DNA of 64,000 nucleotides, from assembly GCA_049194865.1 (NCBI GenBank), contig JBLZWL010000071.1:248001-312000 (forward strand), written 5' to 3'. This document shows, piece after piece, positions 17,540 through 25,321 of the stretch. The DNA is from Myxococcus terminator_A (GTDB lineage: Bacteria; Myxococcota; Myxococcia; Myxococcales; Myxococcaceae). A model generated the notes under the pieces. The model had not been told where the DNA came from, did no database searches, and was given only the letters and a program-made list of their open reading frames with translations. Within the stretch, counting starts at the first letter, position 1; every line of letters begins with the position of its first letter. The position numbers were made by a program, and so were the translations under genes.

Positions 17540-18289
17540 GTGGCCAGAACACGTGCGAAGTGTGTGAACTGTGGCGCCCCCTTCCTCAAGGCGGTGGAGC
17601 GCGAGCCCCTCTGTACCCATTGCGGCGCCGAGCGGACCCGGCCCCAGGGCACCCCCCTTCCGCCGGGGTGGAAGGAGATCAACCCCACGCCGAGGCCCCA
17701 GACCAACGGGCCCGCGCTCGGCATCATCGTGGTGTCCTTCTTGTTCATGACCTGCATCGGGGGAGCCGCCGCCTTCTTCGCGCTGGCGGAGCCGAAGCCC
17801 AGGCCGGCGCCCGTGGCGGAGCGGCCCAGGCCTCCTCCCGTGGTCATCCCCGTGCCCCCGCCACCCCCGCCCGTCGTGACGCAGCAGCCCCCGCCGCCCA
17901 TCCCCGTGGCGGAGAAGCCCATCAAGCGCCCGCCGCCGCTGCCCAAGACGAATGAGGAGTGGGGCGCGGTCATGCTGGCCAAGCACCTGCGCAACTACGA
18001 CTACTGCGGCAAGGAGGCCATCCTCCGCGATGGCGGCATCCCCCGGACCTACCGGCTGCGTGCGCGGTTCGATGCGAAGGGGGAGGGCGTCAAGGGCAAG
18101 CTGACCCCCGCGCCCTCCGTGGCGATGCTGAACGCCTGCATCGAGAACCGCACCAAGTACATCTACCTGGGCAATCCGCCGGAGAAGCGCGAGTTCGCCG
18201 TGGAGATGACCCTGTCCTTCGCGCACCTCCGTCCCAAGGGCAAACCCGAGACGCGTGATGATCAGTGGGGCGCCTTGAGCGACGACTGA
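17540..18289 (+). CDS. Zinc-ribbon, single-membrane-helix, proline-rich protein
   Basis: Function not recognised. I chose the GTG at 17540, so the protein begins just before a zinc ribbon (CVNC then CTHC, about 19 residues apart); a TTG at 17480 is the only earlier start. The ribbon is followed by one membrane helix (GIIVVSFLFMTCIGGAAAFFAL, shown to about 20 residues), a proline-rich stalk with PPPPPP runs, and a C-terminal globular domain of about 100 residues with two Cys (YDYCGKEA, LNACIE) that suggests a TonB-like or periplasmic fold. The layout (cytoplasmic zinc ribbon, membrane, Pro-rich periplasmic spacer, C-terminal domain) resembles TonB/energy-coupling or envelope-sensing proteins, which is inference. 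Confidence 0.75.
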   Translation: MARTRAKCVNCGAPFLKAVEREPLCTHCGAERTRPQGTPLPPGWKEINPTPRPQTNGPALGIIVVSFLFMTCIGGAAAFFALAEPKPRPAPVAERPRPPPVVIPVPPPPPPVVTQQPPPPIPVAEKPIKRPPPLPKTNEEWGAVMLAKHLRNYDYCGKEAILRDGGIPRTYRLRARFDAKGEGVKGKLTPAPSVAMLNACIENRTKYIYLGNPPEKREFAVEMTLSFAHLRPKGKPETRDDQWGALSDD

Positions 18290-18411
18290 GTCGCCGCGCA
18301 CGACCGGAAGTCGATGGTCTTTCCTGACCCCCTTTTGAGTCAGGCCGGCAGGACGTGCCCTCGTTCCGCGTGACGCCCCGCTCCGGGGCGGTCCGTGACG
18401 CGGAGCACGAC

Positions 18412-20487
18412 ATGTCCCCAAGACACACCTGGCGGTACCTCTTCCACGCGGTAGCGCTCACGGGAGGGCTGCTGGCACCCCTCGCCCTGGCCGTGGCGCC
18501 GACGCCCCAGGGAGAGCGACACCACGACGCGCGCCTCGCCTACAACGCGGGGACACACTTCGACTTCCCCTCCACGCAGCAGGAGGCGGAGGCGGCGCTG
18601 CGCCAGTCCGTGCCGGAGCTGCGCGTGGAGGTGGAGCCCTCGAACGGGCGGGTGCGCTCGCTCGTGAACCTGGTGGGGGCGCTGTCCGGGCCCGCGAGCG
18701 GAGACGCGCTCGTGGTGGGCCTGGACTTCGTCCAGCGGCATCGCGAAGTCCTCGGATTGGAGCCGTCCGACCTGGCGAACGTGGAGCTGACGGACCGCGT
18801 CTACTCCAGCGTGAGTGGCGCCACTCACCTGTATTTGCAACAACGATACCGGGGTCTGCCCGTGTACAACGCGCAGCTCCAGGTCAACGTGGACCGGGAG
18901 GGGCGGGTGCTGGCGGTGCACAGCGACTTCCAGCCGGCGCTGGAGTCGACGCTCGCCAGCGGCGAGCCGAAGCTGGGCGCGGCCGAGGCGGTGGCGGGCG
19001 CGGCGCGGCACCTGGGCGTGCGGCTGCGCGAGCCACCTCACGCGCTGAAGGCCGAGCCGGGCCTGGCGCGGCGGACGCGGGTGGCGGTGGCGGGCCTGTC
19101 GACCGAGCCCGTCGACGCGTCGTTGGCGGTGCTGCCGCTGCGCCGTGGCGAGTCGCGGCTCGTCTGGCGTTTCCAGGTGCACACGCTGGATTCCCAGCAC
19201 GCCTACGACGTGACGGTGGACGCGGGCACGGGCGAGGTGTGGACGCGCTTCGACTGGGTGGCCGGGGATTCGTACCGCGTGTACCCGAGGCCCGCGGAGA
19301 GCCCCCACCACGTCACGCCGCCGCCTCCCGCGGATGGACGCACGCTCGTGATGAATCCCGCCCACCCGCTGGCCTCGCCCTTTGGCTGGCATGACACCAA
19401 CGGCGTCGCGGGCCCCGAGTTCACCACGACGCGCGGCAACAACGTCCACGCCTACGAGGACCGCGACGGCAATGACCAGCCCCCCGCGAGCGAGCCGAAT
19501 TGTGGCGCGGGGTTGGCGTGCGACTTCGCCATCGCCCTGACCGGCGCGCCGAGCACGTACCTCCCCGCCGCCGTGGTGAATCTCTTCTACTGGAACAACC
19601 TCCTCCACGACGTGCAGTACCAGTACGGCTTCGACGAGCAGGCCGGCAACTTCCAGGTCAACAACCACGGCAGGGGCGGGTGGGGCGGTGACGACGTGCG
19701 CGCCGAGGCGCAGGACGGTGGTGGCCTCGACAACGCCAACTTCCTCACGCCGCCGGACGGCTACCGCCCGCGCATGCAGATGTTCCTCTGGACGACGCCC
19801 GACCCGGACAAGGACGGCGACCTGGACAGCGGCATCATCGTCCACGAGTACGGCCACGGCCTCTCCAACCGCCTGGTCGGCGGCCCCAGCAACGTGACGT
19901 GTCTGACCAACCGACAGCAGCCCGGCGAAGGCCTCAGTGACTTCCTGGCGCTCGTCTACACCGCGCGCGCGACGGACACCGGTCCGCAGGGCCGAGGCAT
20001 CGGCACCTATGCGTTGAACCAGGCCACCACCGGACCGGGCCTGCGCACGCAGCGCTACAGCACGTCCTCCTCCATCAACACCTGGACCTTCGAGAGCAGC
20101 AACGGCATGGCCGTCCCGCACGGCATGGGCTCCGTGTTCGCCCAGGCGTTGTGGGAGGTGTACTGGGCGCTGGTGGCGCAGTGGGGCTTTGGCGCCAACC
20201 TCCACGCCGCCACCGGCAACGCGGGCAACCAGCGCATGCTGCTGTACTTCACGGAAGGGCTGAAGCGCACGCCCTGCAACCCCACCTTCCTCCAAGCGCG
20301 CGACGGCATCATCAGCGCCGCCACCACCCTGCACGGCGGCGAGGACGTCTGCCGGATGTGGACCGCGTTCGCCGCCTTTGGCCTGGGCTCGAATGCGACG
20401 AGCACAGGGGGCTTCGCCACCAACAACTTCGCCGTGCCGACCGCGTGCAGCCCCATCATGGGCCGCTCGGAGAACCCCACCCCGTAG
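18412..20487 (+). CDS. M36 fungalysin-type secreted zinc metalloprotease
   Basis: A 691-residue preproprotein. The start at 18412 gives a signal peptide (helix around VALTGGLLAPLALAVA). An FTP-type propeptide (about 60-290) precedes the mature domain, as in fungalysins. The zinc site is H478-E-Y-G-H482 in VHEYGHGLSNRL, with Glu506 in QPGEGLSDF as the probable third ligand. The region after it (WEVYWALVAQWGF) is also typical of the family. The enzyme should be exported as an inactive zymogen and digest protein outside the cell, complementing the S9 peptidase upstream. Family membership is firm; substrates are unknown. Confidence 0.93.
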   Translation: MSPRHTWRYLFHAVALTGGLLAPLALAVAPTPQGERHHDARLAYNAGTHFDFPSTQQEAEAALRQSVPELRVEVEPSNGRVRSLVNLVGALSGPASGDALVVGLDFVQRHREVLGLEPSDLANVELTDRVYSSVSGATHLYLQQRYRGLPVYNAQLQVNVDREGRVLAVHSDFQPALESTLASGEPKLGAAEAVAGAARHLGVRLREPPHALKAEPGLARRTRVAVAGLSTEPVDASLAVLPLRRGESRLVWRFQVHTLDSQHAYDVTVDAGTGEVWTRFDWVAGDSYRVYPRPAESPHHVTPPPPADGRTLVMNPAHPLASPFGWHDTNGVAGPEFTTTRGNNVHAYEDRDGNDQPPASEPNCGAGLACDFAIALTGAPSTYLPAAVVNLFYWNNLLHDVQYQYGFDEQAGNFQVNNHGRGGWGGDDVRAEAQDGGGLDNANFLTPPDGYRPRMQMFLWTTPDPDKDGDLDSGIIVHEYGHGLSNRLVGGPSNVTCLTNRQQPGEGLSDFLALVYTARATDTGPQGRGIGTYALNQATTGPGLRTQRYSTSSSINTWTFESSNGMAVPHGMGSVFAQALWEVYWALVAQWGFGANLHAATGNAGNQRMLLYFTEGLKRTPCNPTFLQARDGIISAATTLHGGEDVCRMWTAFAAFGLGSNATSTGGFATNNFAVPTACSPIMGRSENPTP

Positions 20488-20567
20488 ATGCCTCCGCGGG
20501 CCCGCTGGAGGACTTCTCTCAAGGTCCTTCGGCGTGACACACCCTGGGTGTATTTTCGTGAATAGCC

Positions 20568-20573
20568 TATAAT
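20568..20573 (+). promoter_or_regulatory. Candidate -10 box upstream of the S37-like gene
   Basis: TATAAT lies in an AT-rich island (about 20550-20590) unusual for this genome, 75 bp upstream of the S37-like start. There is no good TTGACA at the right distance; the T-run at 20553-20556 after a short ACACC/GGTGT hairpin may instead end transcription of the protease gene. Confidence 0.35.
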
Positions 20574-20647
20574 TCTTGATTTAAGAGAATGTCCTGGCTG
20601 GTTCCTGAGTGAACCCGGGTGACGTTGTTCATCGAGAGGAGCGAGAC

Positions 20648-22069
20648 ATGTGGGGAGTGACGTATCGGTTTCGAGGCGTGGTGGGAGCGCTGGCGGTAGC
20701 GCTGCTGGCGGCCTGTGGTGACACGTCGGAGGCGGGGCGCGAGGGGGCGGAGGCGGGCGAGGCGCGCGTCATCGACGACGACATCCGCGCGCGGCTGGAG
20801 GCGCTGCCGGGCGTCACGATTCTGGGCGACGAGTACATCGACGACTTTCGCTTCTTCACGCTCGACTTCGAGCAGCCCGCGGACCATCGCCGTCCGGCGG
20901 GGGAGAAGTTCCCGCAGCGCATGACGCTGTTCCACCGCTCGGTGACGGCGCCCATGGTCATCGACACGGAGGGCGCGGAAATCTTCGCGGAGCCCATCGC
21001 CGCGGAGCCGGTGGACTTGTTGAAGGGCAACCAGGTGACGGTGGAGCACCGTTTCTACGGCACGTCGACGCCGGCCTCGCGCGACTGGAAGCTCCTGGAT
21101 GTCTGGCAGTCCGCGGCGGACGCGCACCGCGTGGTGGAGGTGTTCAAGACGATTTACGGCGCGCGCTGGTTGTCCACGGGCGTGTTCCGGGGCGGCACGG
21201 CGGCGCTGCTGCACCGCTACTTCTATCCGAACGACGTGGAGGGCACGATTCCCTACGCGGAGCGGCACAGCCTGGGGTTGCAGGATGTCCGCGCGCCGCA
21301 CTTCCTGGCGAACGTGGGGGATGCGACGTGCCGGGCGCGGCTGAAGGCGGTGCAGCGCGCGGCGCTGGAGCGGCGCGAGGAGCTGACGCCGCTCCTGGCG
21401 GCGCAGGAGGAGTGGGGCTTCACCTTCGATACGCTGGGCGTGGACAAGTCGTTCGAGTTCAGCGTGGTGCGGCTGCCGTTCAACTTCTGGGAGTACCTGG
21501 GGTTGGCGCCGTACGACTGCGACACGATTCCGGAGCCCACGGTGTCGGCCGAGGAGCTGTTCGCCTTCGTGGATCTGGTGGCGGGCCCCGCGTACACCTT
21601 CTCGGACCAGGCGCTGTACAGCGCGATTGAGCCGGAGAGCTACCAGTGCGCCACGGAGCTGGGCGCGCCGCTGTATCCGGAGGCGGAGCTGCGGCACCTC
21701 TTGCGCTACCCGGGCGGGCAGGTGCCCACGTTCCTGCCTCCCGCGGGCGTGGTGAAGGTCTACAACCCGCTGCCCATGATGAAGCTGGAGCTGTGGACGC
21801 GGCTGCACGCGCGGCGCGTGCTCATCGTGGATGGCGCGCTGAGCCCGTGGAGCGCCTCGGCCTTTGGGGTGAGCGCGAGGAACGACTCGTACCGGCTGGT
21901 GGACCCGGCGGGCATCGGCTTCTACGGCACGCTGACCGCGCTGCCCGAGCCGCAGCGCACCTTCTACTTCGAGCGGCTGGCCGAGTGGGCCGGCGCGCCG
22001 GTGCACGTGCCGGAGCTCACCCAGGGCAAGCAGGGCCTGCGCTACGAGAAGCTGCTGCGTCGTCGGTAG
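20648..22069 (+). CDS. S37-like (PS-10 type) lipoprotein lacking its catalytic residues
   Basis: A 473-residue lipoprotein. The ATG at 20648 follows GAGAGGAG and begins a signal ending in LLAAC (Cys23). The sequence follows the S37 tripeptidyl-aminopeptidase fold, including VTVEHRFYGTSTP and HRYFYPNDVEGTIPYAE. The nucleophile motif, normally G-x-S-x-G-G, reads GVFRGG with Phe180 (codon TTC; TCC would give Ser). The usual N-D-P-W acid region reads A-L-S-P-W, and the usual G-N-H-G region reads AGIGFYG, so Ser, Asp and His all appear lost. It is an intact, full-length frame, so it is probably a binding pseudoenzyme rather than a decayed gene. Its role is unknown. Confidence 0.82.
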   Translation: MWGVTYRFRGVVGALAVALLAACGDTSEAGREGAEAGEARVIDDDIRARLEALPGVTILGDEYIDDFRFFTLDFEQPADHRRPAGEKFPQRMTLFHRSVTAPMVIDTEGAEIFAEPIAAEPVDLLKGNQVTVEHRFYGTSTPASRDWKLLDVWQSAADAHRVVEVFKTIYGARWLSTGVFRGGTAALLHRYFYPNDVEGTIPYAERHSLGLQDVRAPHFLANVGDATCRARLKAVQRAALERREELTPLLAAQEEWGFTFDTLGVDKSFEFSVVRLPFNFWEYLGLAPYDCDTIPEPTVSAEELFAFVDLVAGPAYTFSDQALYSAIEPESYQCATELGAPLYPEAELRHLLRYPGGQVPTFLPPAGVVKVYNPLPMMKLELWTRLHARRVLIVDGALSPWSASAFGVSARNDSYRLVDPAGIGFYGTLTALPEPQRTFYFERLAEWAGAPVHVPELTQGKQGLRYEKLLRRR

Positions 22070-22168
22070 TCCCGTCGCGCGGAACAGGCTCGAAGGGGCA
22101 CGTGCTCGTGAAGCGTGCCCCCTCGCCTCACCGTTGCAGTGCGAGACGGGCACGCTAGGGTGGGGCGC

Positions 22169-23062
22169 ATGACGCCGGGCCTCTACAGCGTGCACAAGCC
22201 GGTGGGCCCCACGAGCTTCTCGGTGGTCCAGTCCTTCCTGGAGGAGACGCGCGCCGTGCCGGGCAAGCGCGTGCCGGTGTGTCACGGCGGGACGCTGGAC
22301 CCCTTCGCCCAGGGGCTGCTCCTGGTGCTCGTGGGACAGACGACTCGGCTGTTCGAGCTGCTGCACGCGGTGCCCAAGACGTACGAGGCGGACGTGGTCT
22401 GGGGCACGGAGACGGACACGGGAGACCTGCACGGCAAGTCCGTGCATCAGGGTGACGTGTCGAGCCTGACGCCCGAGCTGCTCGACGCCGCGCTCGCGCC
22501 CTTCGTGGGATGGCGGGAGCAGGTGCCACCGGCCACGAGCGCGAAGAAGGTGGGCGGAGAGCCGGCCTATCGCAAGGCGCATCGGGGCGAAGTCTTCGAG
22601 CTGCCGCCCTCGCGCGTGTACCTGCATTCGGCGCGGTGGCTCTCGCACGATTTGCCGCGCACCAGTCGTCTGACGCTGACGTGTCGAGGGGGCTATTACG
22701 TCCGCTCGCTCGCGCGGGACGTGGGACGGGCGCTCGGCTGTGGGGCGCACCTGTCCACGCTGTGGCGCACGGCGATAGGCCCCTGGAGCGACCCGACACC
22801 GGGGACGCGCGTGGGCTCCCACGGACGGGCGCTGTTGCCCTGGGCGCGAGTGCGCCCGCTCACGGACCTGGAGGTAGGCGAGCTGCGCCGTGAGCGCTCC
22901 ATCGCGCTGAGCGGCACGCTGCCTCCGGACTGGCGCCTGCCGCCGGGCTTCCCGGACCCCGAGGCGCCGGTGCGAGGGTTCCATCAGGGCCGGCTCACGT
23001 TCCTGCTGCGCGAGCGGGACGGCGCCCTGTGGAGCGAGCAGGAACTGCGCGGCGGCCTGTAA
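22169..23062 (+). CDS. truB: tRNA pseudouridine-55 synthase TruB
   Basis: 297 residues. It begins MTPGLYSVHKPVGPTSFSVV, the TruB start motif, and has the catalytic Asp44 in HGGTLDPFAQGLLLV. The later RGGYYVRSLARDVG segment is the conserved KxxxGxYIRSLxxDxG-like block. It isomerises U55 to pseudouridine in the T loop of tRNAs. The start at 22169 fits the family; the frame is open from 22115. It stands alone, away from the infB-rbfA-truB-rpsO operon typical of bacteria, so it could be the sole copy moved or a second paralogue. Confidence 0.92.
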   Translation: MTPGLYSVHKPVGPTSFSVVQSFLEETRAVPGKRVPVCHGGTLDPFAQGLLLVLVGQTTRLFELLHAVPKTYEADVVWGTETDTGDLHGKSVHQGDVSSLTPELLDAALAPFVGWREQVPPATSAKKVGGEPAYRKAHRGEVFELPPSRVYLHSARWLSHDLPRTSRLTLTCRGGYYVRSLARDVGRALGCGAHLSTLWRTAIGPWSDPTPGTRVGSHGRALLPWARVRPLTDLEVGELRRERSIALSGTLPPDWRLPPGFPDPEAPVRGFHQGRLTFLLRERDGALWSEQELRGGL

Positions 23063-23120
23063 CGAAGGAAGTCCTCCGCGCGTACCCCTCATGCGTCCGC
23101 GTGCGGCGGCGCGTGGATCC

Positions 23121-23208
23121 GGTGACTCCAGTCACCACCTGGGGGGCCTCCCCCCTGGTGACGGTTGTCATCGGTGGTGACTGTTGTCACCACCCCTCGC
23201 GAAGGGGT
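23121..23208. promoter_or_regulatory. Cluster of repeated palindromes upstream of the EF-hand-like gene
   Basis: Three copies of a 6-4-6 palindrome with consensus GGTGAC-N4-GTCACC: 23121-23136 (perfect), 23157-23172 (one mismatch) and 23176-23191 (perfect, extendable by GGT/ACC). A further perfect 7-bp stem, CACCCCT-CGCGA-AGGGGTG, follows at 23190-23208. They sit 115-200 bp before the start at 23324. Repeated identical half-sites point to operators for a dimeric regulator. Confidence 0.55.
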
Positions 23209-23323
23209 GTCATTGTGTAACCCTTTGAAAACAGAAGAGAAGTGAAGGTGGGTAACCGGAGGAGATGTGTGGCACGCCGCGAGCAATAGGCCTGCTCACA
23301 ACGACTTACTTCGGAGAAACCAA

Positions 23324-24781
23324 ATGGCCATCACCTCCTCCTTCACCTCCTCCGTGCAGAAGACCCTGGCCCGTACCGAGTCGAAGCTCGAGAAGCTCGA
23401 GGGCAAGCTGGAGCGTGCGCTGGTCAAGGAGCACCAGCTGCTGAAGGACCTGCGCCACGTGATGCAGCACCACGCGCAGCACGGCGGCCGTCCGGCCAGC
23501 GACGGCTTCGACATGGGGCCTCGCGGCGGGTGCTTCCCCACCAAGCCGCTGCCGAACGAGTGGGCGCCGCTGGACCTGGGCGCGCTGCGCGAGACGAACA
23601 ACCTGGACCAGACGAAGGGCCCCGTGACGGCGGACCAGCTCACGCAGGCCATCGAGCGCGGCACCGCGGACCTGGACGGCAACGCGGCGGGCGGTGAGTA
23701 CCGCGCCTTCTCCGAGTGGGCGGCGAAGAACCAGGACCGCCTGACGCCCGAGGCGAAGCAGGTGATGGACCTCTACTCGAAGTTCGCGGCGAACGGCCAG
23801 AACGGTGGAATCGCGCACGGCGACTGGAAGCAGATGCTCAAGGAGATGAAGGGCGTGGGCGACAAGGGCGCGGAGAAGGCGCTCGCGGGCCTGGACAAGC
23901 TGCCCAAGCCCATCTCCGGCGAGGACCTGGCGAAGGCCATCCGCAGCGGCACCAAGGACGCGGACAACAACACCGCGGCCGAGCTGAAGACCTTCCAGGA
24001 CTGGGCCAAGAAGAACGCCGACAAGCTGTCGCCCGAGGCCAAGGAAGTGATGGGCAAGTTCGAGAAGCACGCGACCAAGGCGATGGCCACGGGCGACAAG
24101 GACCTGAGCAGCACCGAGTGGTCCAAGATGATGAAGGACTTCAAGAGCGTGGGCGACGTGAGCGCGCGCAACTCGCTGGCGAAGCTGGACAAGGAGAATG
24201 GGCCCATCTCCGGTGAGGACCTGCTCGGCGCCATCAAGCAGGGCGCGGGCGACGCGGACGGCAACTCCAAGGCGGAGCTGGCCGAGTTCCAGAAGTGGGC
24301 GGCGAAGAACAAGGACCGGCTGACGCCCGAGGCGCAGAAGGTGATGGAGACGTACGAGAAGCACGCGAAGACGGCGGGTCCCAAGGGCCTGAACAAGCAG
24401 GGCTTCGACGCGATGGTGAAGGACGCCTCGCAGCACAAGACCTTCCACGACGCGTCCATGCGCAACGCGCTGGAGACGCTGGATGGGAAGAACGGGAAGA
24501 TCTCCGCCAAGGACCTGACCAACGCCATCAACAAGGGCGCCGGTGACTTGGACGGCCAGGCCGCCGGCCTGGAGTTCGCGGACCTCCAGAAGTGGGCGCG
24601 CCAGAACTACGACCGCCTCAGCCCGGACGCGCGCAAGGTGGTGGACACCTACGAGAAGTACGCCACCCAGTCGCTCGCCAAGGGCCAGACGGGCATCGCG
24701 AACTCCGACTTCAAGAAGATGGTGAAGGAGATGGAGCAGCTCAGCGCGGTGCGCCTGCCCCCGCGCTTCATCGCCGCCTGA
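23324..24781 (+). CDS. Four-repeat EF-hand-like calcium-binding protein
   Basis: A 485-residue protein, start chosen at 23324 (GGAG ribosome site). The first 55 residues form a coiled coil (LARTESKLEKLEGKLERALV). Four repeats of about 97 residues follow, each with an EF-hand-like acidic loop: DLDGN at 116, DADNN at 212, DADGN at 310 and DLDGQ at 408. Each repeat then has LTPEAK/LSPEAK and a second helix ending KMMKDF or KMVKEM. The even 96-98 residue spacing shows internal duplication. No signal peptide is seen; it could be cytoplasmic or exported by a route without a classical signal. I infer calcium binding from the loops, some of which lack the canonical Glu at position 12. The palindrome cluster upstream suggests regulated expression. 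Confidence 0.85.
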   Translation: MAITSSFTSSVQKTLARTESKLEKLEGKLERALVKEHQLLKDLRHVMQHHAQHGGRPASDGFDMGPRGGCFPTKPLPNEWAPLDLGALRETNNLDQTKGPVTADQLTQAIERGTADLDGNAAGGEYRAFSEWAAKNQDRLTPEAKQVMDLYSKFAANGQNGGIAHGDWKQMLKEMKGVGDKGAEKALAGLDKLPKPISGEDLAKAIRSGTKDADNNTAAELKTFQDWAKKNADKLSPEAKEVMGKFEKHATKAMATGDKDLSSTEWSKMMKDFKSVGDVSARNSLAKLDKENGPISGEDLLGAIKQGAGDADGNSKAELAEFQKWAAKNKDRLTPEAQKVMETYEKHAKTAGPKGLNKQGFDAMVKDASQHKTFHDASMRNALETLDGKNGKISAKDLTNAINKGAGDLDGQAAGLEFADLQKWARQNYDRLSPDARKVVDTYEKYATQSLAKGQTGIANSDFKKMVKEMEQLSAVRLPPRFIAA

Positions 24782-25074
24782 TTCAAACCCCCAAGGGTCC
24801 AGGTGGAGTGACTCGCCACCTGGGCCCGACGTGGCTCGCGAGCGTGCACCGAAGCTCGGCATGCACGATGCAGTGAAGTCCTGGAGTGAGCGGCACCGTG
24901 GCACGACGACCGCACCGGGGTGAGGCGGGGACGGGGGGCGAAGGGGTGCGGACCTTTTGGGTGGGACGTGGGAGCGACCGGGGCCGGGGGGCCTCGAGTC
25001 GGACCAGGGGCTCCCGTGAACCCACGATGATTTGAGCAACGCGGCTCCCGTGCGGCAACGGGAGTGGCTGTTCG
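24782..25074. other. Intergenic region after the EF-hand-like gene
   Basis: About 290 bp with no gene that I can support. It is very G-rich on the plus strand and contains a hairpin CTCCCG-N8-CGGGAG near 25045-25065 that lacks a T-run. It leads into the three tandem hairpins listed next and separates convergent genes. Confidence 0.45.
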
Positions 25075-25117
25075 GGCTCCCCGATTTGTTGGGGGATGAG
25101 TCGGGGGCCTTTTCTTG
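25075..25117 (+). terminator. Terminator-like hairpin 1 with GTTGGGGGATG loop
   Basis: Arms GGCTCCCCGA (25075-25084) and TCGGGGGCC (25101-25109) enclose the loop GTTGGGGGATG (25088-25098), followed by TTTTCTT. It is the first of three tandem units with an identical 11-base loop but different stems. Confidence 0.65.
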
Positions 25118-25151
25118 ATGCGGCGTCCCTCTTCAACGGGGCGCTCGAGTG

Positions 25152-25188
25152 CTCGGGCTGTTGGGGGATGGCCCGAGTCACTTTCTTT
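25152..25188 (+). terminator. Terminator-like hairpin 2 with GTTGGGGGATG loop
   Basis: Arms CTCGGGC (25152-25158) and GCCCGAG (25171-25177) around GTTGGGGGATG (25160-25170), then TCACTTTCTTTT. The stem sequence differs from units 1 and 3 while the loop is unchanged. Confidence 0.65.
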
Positions 25189-25249
25189 TGGCGGCACGGC
25201 GGCACGGCGGCAGTGAAGGTCTGGGAGTACCGGAGGACAGAAGCAAGAA

Positions 25250-25294
25250 GGGCCCCGGACCGTTGGGGGATGGTCCGGGGCCCTTGTCTTTTCT
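25250..25294 (+). terminator. Terminator-like hairpin 3 with GTTGGGGGATG loop
   Basis: The strongest of the three: arms GGGCCCCGGAC (25250-25260) and GTCCGGGGCCC (25273-25283) enclose GTTGGGGGATG (25262-25272), followed by TTGTCTTTTC. It lies about 30 bp from the end of the opposing transketolase gene. Confidence 0.7.
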
Positions 25295-25321
25295 GGCGGC
25301 GCGCGAGGAGCGCGCGGGTGA

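Noticed and set aside
18340..20334. 664-codon open frame on the minus strand
   Set aside because: It is the complementary frame of the M36 protease gene, with His/Arg/Gln-rich translation caused by third-position GC bias; no motifs or ribosome site.
20567..23092. 841-codon open frame on the minus strand
   Set aside because: Antisense shadow across the S37-like and truB genes; composition is non-protein-like.
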